NCBI GenBank assembly: GCA_023269335.1
Contig: JAHFTM010000041.1
Span: 1 to 10,082 of the forward strand
Source: Chlamydiia bacterium
Lineage (GTDB): Bacteria > Chlamydiota > Chlamydiia > Chlamydiales > FEN-1388
Direction: 5' to 3'
DNA length: 10,082 nt
Part shown: positions 6,233-10,082 of the stretch, in pieces
Position numbering within the stretch: position 1 is the first letter of the stretch
Layout: the number at the start of each line of letters is the position of its first letter
Made by a program: the position numbers and the translations under genes
Notes under the pieces: generated by a model
Told to the model about the DNA's origin: nothing
Seen by the model: the letters and a program-made list of their open reading frames with translations, nothing else
The model's database searches: none

Positions 6233-6569
6233 AAAGATCCTTTTTACAGTATTAAGATTCAATAATAAATTATATAATTACTAACAATTAAATAGTAAGA
6301 AATTAATAGTAATAATTCTTAAAAATGAATCTATAGGAGTAGATTTAAGTTAACAATATTATCGTTCTTAACAAGCATTACCCAAGTTGGTAGCAACTGC
6401 TGCCCGACTGTAAGCACTTATGGGTGAATTTTTGGGCCAATCCTGGGCCAGTATGCGACGTGATTTTGCCTAAATTGGCACAATAAATACGTATACGAAA
6501 ACATCGCTGCATGCTAGATTTTATCTCTGAAAATTGGGAATTGTTGGAAGTTGTTTTGCGCGAAGTGCC
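6233..6569. other. Intergenic region between divergent genes
   Basis: The part next to the U-box gene (6233-6360) is extremely AT-rich and should hold its promoter. A TATAAT on the minus strand at 6274-6269 sits 37 bp before the ATG, but no good -35 is visible. The rest is less AT-rich. ACCCA (6380-6384) and TGGGT (6421-6425) enclose a smaller hairpin, and TGGGCCA occurs twice near 6433-6450. No gene is evident. Confidence 0.4.
6269..6274 (-). promoter_or_regulatory. Candidate -10 box for the U-box gene
   Basis: TATAAT is present on the minus strand, 37 bp upstream of ATG 6232. The surroundings are so AT-rich that chance is likely, and no TTGACA-like -35 lies 16-18 bp upstream. Confidence 0.3.
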
Positions 6570-6622
6570 GACTTAAAATCCCTTAGGAACAATCCCGTGA
6601 AGGTTCGAGTCCTTTTCCGAAT
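6570..6622 (+). pseudogene. 3' fragment of tRNA-Leu(UAA), probable integration (att) scar
   Basis: The stretch reads as a tRNA from the anticodon arm to the acceptor end: anticodon loop CTTAAAA with 3' stem TCCCT, a long class II variable arm (TTAGGAACAATCCCGT), then T-arm GAAGG-TTCGAGT-CCTTT and TCCGA. TAA with a long variable arm identifies tRNA-Leu. The 5' half is missing: the bases before the loop (GTGCC) do not complete the anticodon stem, and no D-arm or pairing acceptor strand lies upstream. There is no CCA. A clean 3' portion of a tRNA is the typical att site left when an element integrates into a tRNA gene. No integrase is in the window. Confidence 0.7.
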
Positions 6623-6640
6623 TTTAAATTGAGGAGTTAC

Positions 6641-8020
6641 ATGAGAGCCCCGTTTACAATTCTATCTCTCGCAACAGCACTTATAAGCAGTCCACTTCTA
6701 GGTCAAAGCACGTCTCATATCAGTGACAAAACAAATTTTACAGAGGAGAATACGATGGGAAGCCACGAGGTTGTACAGAAACCCGCTATACTAGTAATCG
6801 GAATTGATTGCCGAACATCTAATGCACCAGAGGCAGGACCCCAAGACATTCCTAAACTGTGGGGAAGATTTTATGGCGAAGACATTATAAGCCGAATTCC
6901 AAACAAGACTTCCAATGAAGTCATCGCCCTATATTGTGACTATGAAGGTGACTACACTCAGCCCTATTCGGTAGTCATCGGTTGCCCTGTCAGCTCCATC
7001 GCTACCATTCCTAAAGGAATGGTAGCAAAAACCATTCCAGCAAGTTCTTATGCTGTCTTTCGCGCAATTGGAGAGCATCCTAAAGCCTTGATTGAAACTT
7101 GGGGTAATATTTGGAAGCAACCCAGCTTAGAACGCACATATATCAGTGATTTTGAACTCTATGGGAATAAATTCGCCTCAAGCTCGCCTAAGGAAGTAGA
7201 GGTTTACATTGGGGTCAATAGCAAAGAGGATGCTCTTTTACAATCAGTAATGCAGGGAAGGTTTGATACTTTTCGCTCAGGTTCTGTTTGTAGCCCACTT
7301 CCTGAAGCCGATTTTAAAGAAACAGACCAAAATTGCCTATACGCTTGGGGAATGGATTATGTCTGTGGCAACGGAGTCATGGAAAAGAATGGAGAACGCA
7401 TTCCAACAGAAGAAGAAATCGATAAAGCCATTGAGTATTTCTCTTCTAAAAATCTTCCCTTCATGTGGTGGTCGTCAGCTAAAATTTTAGAAGCAAAAGG
7501 CTTCCAATTCGGAGGGATTCTTACTGGCATTGCTCTTGATATTTCTCAAGGAGTTCCTTCTAAGCCTGCGTCATCCTCTGAGTTAAAAATTAAGATTGTT
7601 CAGTCAGATTCAGAGCTTGAGTCTTTTACAAATCTCGCAGCGAATGCTTTTGCAATGAATCCAAAAGCCTCAGAGCAATGGTTAGCATTAAACGATTCAG
7701 TAATGAAGAAAGATGAACAGGTTCATTTTATGGCTTACTTGAATGGAGTGCTAGTTGGAACTGCTACTCTGTCAGTGGCTCCATCTTCAGCTGGAATTTG
7801 GAACTTAGCAACCCTACCAGAGCACCGTAAACACGGTATCGGTGGCACGCTTGTTCATGCAGCACTCGTTGAAGCAAAGAAACGGAACCATGACCAAGTG
7901 ATGGCTATTTTGATGCCTAAAGGTATGGCATGGGGACTCTTTACAAAGATGGGCTTTAAAGCAGCGTGCGAATTTCCATTCTATATCTATGGTGTTTCTG
8001 CTGAGGAATTAGAAAAGTAG
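6641..8020 (+). CDS. Effector-binding (GyrI/Cass2-like) domain fused to GNAT acetyltransferase
   Basis: From ATG 6641 (GAGGAG upstream) the product has 459 residues. Residues 1-21 look like a signal peptide. Residues about 48-192 match the AraC-type effector-binding/Cass2 fold, a small-molecule-binding module: VIGIDCRTSN, IPKLWGRF, YCDYEGDYTQPYSVVIGC, then YISDFELYG and VEVYIGV. Residues about 200-305 resemble a degenerate GNAT lobe, and about 315-455 are a GNAT acetyltransferase with the acetyl-CoA motif R396-K-H-G399-I-G401-G. The family transfers acetyl groups to amines of small molecules or proteins; a substrate sensed by the first domain is plausible but not shown. A second ATG at 6755 has its own AGAGGAG and begins exactly where the folded domain starts. 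Since acetyl-CoA is cytosolic, 6755 may be the real start. The gene follows a tRNA-Leu scar by about 20 bp. Confidence 0.8.
   Translation: MRAPFTILSLATALISSPLLGQSTSHISDKTNFTEENTMGSHEVVQKPAILVIGIDCRTSNAPEAGPQDIPKLWGRFYGEDIISRIPNKTSNEVIALYCDYEGDYTQPYSVVIGCPVSSIATIPKGMVAKTIPASSYAVFRAIGEHPKALIETWGNIWKQPSLERTYISDFELYGNKFASSSPKEVEVYIGVNSKEDALLQSVMQGRFDTFRSGSVCSPLPEADFKETDQNCLYAWGMDYVCGNGVMEKNGERIPTEEEIDKAIEYFSSKNLPFMWWSSAKILEAKGFQFGGILTGIALDISQGVPSKPASSSELKIKIVQSDSELESFTNLAANAFAMNPKASEQWLALNDSVMKKDEQVHFMAYLNGVLVGTATLSVAPSSAGIWNLATLPEHRKHGIGGTLVHAALVEAKKRNHDQVMAILMPKGMAWGLFTKMGFKAACEFPFYIYGVSAEELEK
6743..6757 (+). promoter_or_regulatory. Internal ribosome site and alternative ATG
   Basis: AGAGGAG lies a few bases before an in-frame ATG at 6755 (Met39 of the long form). 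Starting here gives 421 residues, removes the signal-peptide-like stretch and leaves the effector-binding and GNAT domains intact. Confidence 0.55.
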
Positions 8021-8042
8021 GATCATCGAAAGAGAATGCAAT

Positions 8043-8266
8043 GAATGGGGCCGTGAATGAATGGGGCCGTGCCTGCATAACTGCATAACTTGAACGCTTA
8101 AACAACAGATTCTACAATAAAGGCTTGGGTGTTGCTAGGGTTGCGAGCTATGATTATCCCTCGATGAAAGATCGGTATGCAGTTATGCAGGCACGGCCCC
8201 ATTCAGTTATGCAGGCACGGCCCCATTCACGGTTATGCAGGCACGGCCCCATTCACGGCCCCATTC
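8043..8266. mobile_element. MITE-like non-coding element with perfect 30-bp inverted arms
   Basis: The left arm 8058-8087 and right arm 8176-8205 are exact reverse complements over 30 bp (arm core GGGGCCGTGCCTGCATAAC on the left). An 88-bp core lies between them. Partial copies are stacked outside: GAATGGGGCCGTGAATG at 8043-8059 on the left, and on the right a second 24-bp unit at 8205-8228, a third at 8232-8254 and a short CGGCCCCATTC tail. No protein is encoded, and no clear target duplication is seen. The element lies between the GNAT gene and the toxin gene, and related sequence occurs at 3734-3850 and 9997-10026. Confidence 0.7.
8181..8254 (+). repeat. Tandem copies of the repeat arm
   Basis: A 24-bp unit (GTTATGCAGGCACGGCCCCA core) occurs at 8181-8204 and 8205-8228 without spacer, and nearly complete again at 8232-8254. 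The copies are almost identical, so the duplications are recent. Confidence 0.85.
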
Positions 8267-8295
8267 ATTCATTTACGATTGGTGATGATTAATCA

Positions 8296-8318
8296 ACTGT
8301 ACGAAAAAATCGTACAGT
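8296..8318 (-). terminator. Perfect 9-bp hairpin after the toxin gene
   Basis: ACTGTACGA (8296-8304) and TCGTACAGT (8310-8318) pair perfectly around five A on the plus strand (T5 on the transcript). It lies 25 bp past the toxin stop on the transcribed side, so it is a reasonable 3' end for the abiE-like operon. There is no T-run after the stem, so rho-independent action is uncertain. Confidence 0.5.
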
Positions 8319-8342
8319 CGGTGTGATTCAGTAGCTTATCCC

Positions 8343-9122
8343 TTACACTTCGAAAAGCTTCATCATTGCATCCGTGAAAGCATTTTTATTTAGATTTCCG
8401 GATGGGTCTTGACCTTCTAATCTTGCCCAATCAATAGGAAAAGAACTTTCGAGCCATTTTGAAATATGTTTTTTAAAGGTCTTAAACCATGAAGAATTAT
8501 CTTGAGCTAAACTAGAAAATTCATGAATTGCGAGCTCCGATAGGTCTCCTAGCTGTGTTGTAACATACCATATACCATAAAGATCTTTGTATGTTTTTAC
8601 TTTATCTTTTCGTTTTGTGAAAGTTAAACCTTTTTGAAATATCCAGGCTGATGGAGAAGCAACATAACCAGATTCACCTGAAAATGTTTTAAATGATTTT
8701 TTGTGTTTTAGAGGCAGCTCAATGTAGTTCAGCTGTTGAGCTGTAACATCAGCATCATGGATGTGCAGGTTTGATAATTTATCTCCACGTGTACTCCTAT
8801 CTGTAAGAAACTCTACTTCCCATATTTCTCCATCAATGTTCTTGACGTAGCACTCAGTAGCTGGATTATTGACATCCTTAAACGTTTGAACAAACGCTGC
8901 CTTTTCTAGACTCTCTGCAAGGCTTATTTCGATTTTAGGAACCTTTCTAGATATTAGCGAATCAATATCACGAGTACCTACTGGGTATATGCCAGCGTGT
9001 TGATTTGTCAAATATAGCCTGTATATTATAAGAGCATATCCGCCGCTGACAACAATATGCTCATTCCATGGTCCGATGGCTTTTAAAAAATAGGAAATTA
9101 CAATGTCTTCTTGTTCCATCAT
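8343..9122 (-). CDS. AbiEii-like nucleotidyltransferase toxin (type IV TA-like)
   Basis: The 259-residue product has the hallmarks of the DNA polymerase beta-like nucleotidyltransferase fold of AbiEii/AbiGii toxins. G27-G28-Y-A-L sits at the start of the first helix, and T50-R-D52-I-D54 provides the paired metal-binding acids. E102/E104 in EIWEVEFL may give the third acid. A helical C-terminal half (KRKDKVKTYKDLYGIWYV) matches the basic/Asp helix after the catalytic core in this family. AbiE toxins transfer nucleotides to targets such as tRNA and cause reversible growth arrest or phage abortive infection. ATG 9122 follows the antitoxin stop by 5 bp, and its Shine-Dalgarno (AGAAGGGA) is made of the last antitoxin codons, so translation is probably coupled. 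Family assignment is from motifs and context. The exact target is unknown. Confidence 0.75.
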   Translation of the reverse strand: MMEQEDIVISYFLKAIGPWNEHIVVSGGYALIIYRLYLTNQHAGIYPVGTRDIDSLISRKVPKIEISLAESLEKAAFVQTFKDVNNPATECYVKNIDGEIWEVEFLTDRSTRGDKLSNLHIHDADVTAQQLNYIELPLKHKKSFKTFSGESGYVASPSAWIFQKGLTFTKRKDKVKTYKDLYGIWYVTTQLGDLSELAIHEFSSLAQDNSSWFKTFKKHISKWLESSFPIDWARLEGQDPSGNLNKNAFTDAMMKLFEV

Positions 9123-9127
9123 AGTTT

Positions 9128-9877
9128 CTATTCCCTTCTCTTATATATTCTCTTAAGTGACTTCATGTGTTGTGCCATCCAATCAGCTTGCTCTATGCCG
9201 CGCAGTGGAAAATGATAAAGATCAAGAAATGTAAGTAGCTCTGGGGTGTGGTACAAACCGATACTCGAAGACTGTCTTTGTTGAGATATACTGCGATTGA
9301 TCATAGATTTATAATAGGGTTCGATTAGTAGAACATCATATCCGCGCTCTTTAGGTTGGAGCTTAAGAACTTTTTCTAATTCTTGCCTCAAGTGTGGCTG
9401 TACGAGATAGAATTCAAGTTGCTGCTGCATTGTAGTATTCTTACATTTATGCGCTTCAGCGGCAGAGTGAAGTGCCAAGACAACACTCTCCTGTAATCCA
9501 GATTTCATTAATGCAGTAATAAGCTGCTTTTTGTCAGAAAATGCTGTGCTATATGACCTGATTTTGCATTTATCGACTATGCTGTAGTGGCCTATCCAAT
9601 CCCTAAGTAGACGGTGTGGATTGTTCACTGAAAATCTCTTGTTTGTCCTGATGCCTATAGCTTTTAGATAGCCATTGAACACCATAGAACTAAAGATGGC
9701 TTGCGCATTTCCTAAACTAGAGCCTGTTTCTTTTGACACTTCTCTTAACGAAAACAAATCTTTATCAACGCCGTTTAGAAGCATCCATTCCAAAATAACG
9801 GATGCTTTATCGGCATAGATATTTTGGGCAATAGTCCCCTTAGTGTTTGGGAGTAAAAAAGAACCTTTCTTTTTCAT
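9128..9877 (-). CDS. AbiEi-like antitoxin / transcriptional repressor (type IV TA-like)
   Basis: The 249-residue product starts at ATG 9877 with AGGGA 7 nt upstream. Residues about 23-88 form a winged helix-turn-helix: helix ASVILEWMLL, then LFSLREVSKETGSSLGNAQA as helix-turn-helix, then a wing (GYLKAIGIRTNKRFSV). The remainder is a mixed domain ending in DLYHFPLRGIEQADWM, typical of COG4861-like proteins found beside nucleotidyltransferases. It lies directly upstream of the toxin gene (5-bp gap, same strand). In known AbiE pairs the antitoxin does not bind the toxin but represses the operon and counteracts its effect. The four symmetric CTGTTCG boxes upstream fit autorepression. The hydrophilic N-terminal 20 residues may be flexible. 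The assignment is based on fold pattern and partner. Confidence 0.75.
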   Translation of the reverse strand: MKKKGSFLLPNTKGTIAQNIYADKASVILEWMLLNGVDKDLFSLREVSKETGSSLGNAQAIFSSMVFNGYLKAIGIRTNKRFSVNNPHRLLRDWIGHYSIVDKCKIRSYSTAFSDKKQLITALMKSGLQESVVLALHSAAEAHKCKNTTMQQQLEFYLVQPHLRQELEKVLKLQPKERGYDVLLIEPYYKSMINRSISQQRQSSSIGLYHTPELLTFLDLYHFPLRGIEQADWMAQHMKSLKRIYKRRE

Positions 9878-9897
9878 AAGATATTCCCTGTTGCTTG

Positions 9898-9953
9898 CTG
9901 TTCGTTATTATGCACTGTTCGTTTTATTCCGAACAGCTAAAAATATCGAACAG
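9898..9953. promoter_or_regulatory. Four-box symmetric operator and promoter of the abiE-like operon
   Basis: CTGTTCG occurs at 9898-9904 and 9915-9921, and its complement CGAACAG at 9930-9936 and 9947-9953. Both pairs share the same centre (9925.5), so the whole 56-bp site is one dyad, with boxes 17 bp apart on each side. A -10-like CATAAT lies on the minus strand at 9912-9907, between the first two boxes, so a bound protein would cover the promoter. The first box is 21 bp before the antitoxin ATG. AbiEi family antitoxins are known to bind inverted repeats in their promoters. Confidence 0.75.
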
Positions 9954-10082
9954 TTATAACTTGTAGCAGTTGAGAAATTTACAGTCATTCACTCGATATG
10001 CAGTTATGCAGGCACGGCCCCATTCACTATCTTTCAAAGCCTCAAGCCAGTCAGTGAAAGGCTCTTTCCCATCATCGGTTTG
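9954..10082 (-). pseudogene. Remnant of HigB/RelE-type toxin gene (addiction module killer)
   Basis: On the minus strand a frame enters from the right edge and ends with TAA at 9956-9954. It reads DGKEPFTDWLEALKD, the conserved N-terminal segment of HigB-like killer proteins, then SEWGRACITAY encoded by the 30-bp dispersed repeat, then RVNDCKFLNCYKL. The expected spacing between LKD and DCK is about six residues longer, and the normal C-terminal half (ELRI-type strand onward) is missing. The gene is therefore truncated and altered by the repeat, and a functional toxin is unlikely. The true start lies beyond the window, and its upstream sequence cannot be judged. It sits just upstream of the abiE operator on the same strand. 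Confidence 0.55.
9997..10026 (+). repeat. Exact 30-bp copy of the MITE-like arm inside a toxin-gene remnant
   Basis: All 30 bases are identical to 8176-8205 and in the same orientation. With that copy it brackets the abiE-like operon as direct repeats about 1.8 kb apart. Here the repeat lies within an open frame and is read as SEWGRACITAY. Confidence 0.85.

Noticed and set aside
6033..6284. Plus-strand open frame opposite the U-box start
   Set aside because: It is antisense to the conserved CGH and CPLC codons and has no ribosome site.
6380..6425. tRNA-like stretch with a GGTAGCAACT D-arm-like part and GACTGTAAGC
   Set aside because: The putative anticodon stem does not pair and no T-arm follows. 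Only an outer ACCCA/TGGGT pair is present, so a tRNA is not supported.
6535..6622. Complete tRNA-Leu gene
   Set aside because: The 3' half is good, but the 5' anticodon stem strand, D-arm and acceptor strand are absent upstream.
8181..8254. Repeat array resembling a CRISPR
   Set aside because: The 24-bp units abut directly or nearly so, without unique spacers of constant length, and no cas gene is present. They are extra copies of a MITE-like arm.

Overview
The window is about 10 kb of AT-rich bacterial DNA with compact genes and clear Shine-Dalgarno sites. It has no housekeeping genes. Most predicted proteins are hypothetical, and several look directed at a eukaryotic host: a secreted small protein with a C2H2 zinc finger, a U-box protein with a poly-serine linker, and a membrane-anchored Sel1-repeat protein. 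With the dispersed palindromic repeats, broken genes and a tRNA-3'-end fragment, this suggests an accessory region of an intracellular or amoeba-associated bacterium, for example an environmental Chlamydiae-like lineage. That lineage guess is an inference and no marker gene here proves it.

Layout, left to right. 3-563 (+) is the 3' part of an unknown gene cut by the window edge. 564-984 is non-coding with two hairpins and a possible leader micro-ORF. 985-1212 (+) encodes a charged helical protein of 75 residues. 1219-1363 holds three consecutive hairpins, the middle one a near-perfect 63-nt dyad. 1385-1720 (+) is the exported zinc-finger protein. 1762-2646 and 2667-3392 (+) form a two-gene unit: a membrane-anchored unknown protein, then a helical unknown protein starting at TTG. 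A long imperfect dyad (3384-3478) covers the end of that unit. 3480-3933 carries a possible decayed reading frame and a diverged copy (3734-3850) of a repeat found again at 8 kb.

On the minus strand, the U-box gene (6232-5165) is followed after 46 bp by the Sel1-repeat gene (5118-3934), probably as one unit. 6570-6622 is the 3' part of a tRNA-Leu(UAA), the usual scar of integration into a tRNA gene. Directly after it, 6641-8020 (+) encodes an effector-binding (GyrI/Cass2-like) domain joined to a GNAT acetyltransferase, with two well-formed alternative starts that would give an exported or a cytoplasmic protein.

8043-8266 is a MITE-like element with perfect 30-bp inverted arms and extra tandem copies of one arm. 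An identical 30-bp arm recurs in direct orientation at 9997-10026. The two copies bracket a type IV toxin-antitoxin-like operon on the minus strand: an AbiEi-like winged-helix antitoxin (9877-9128), then an AbiEii-like nucleotidyltransferase toxin (9122-8343). Its promoter region holds four CTGTTCG boxes in an exactly symmetric arrangement, a probable autoregulatory operator. The window ends in the 3' remnant of a HigB/RelE-type toxin gene with the right repeat copy lying in its reading frame.

The main points of interest are the repeat-bracketed abiE-like operon with its symmetric operator, the dual-start effector-binding/GNAT fusion next to the tRNA-Leu scar, the putative host-directed proteins, and the repeat family that spreads through both coding and non-coding DNA.
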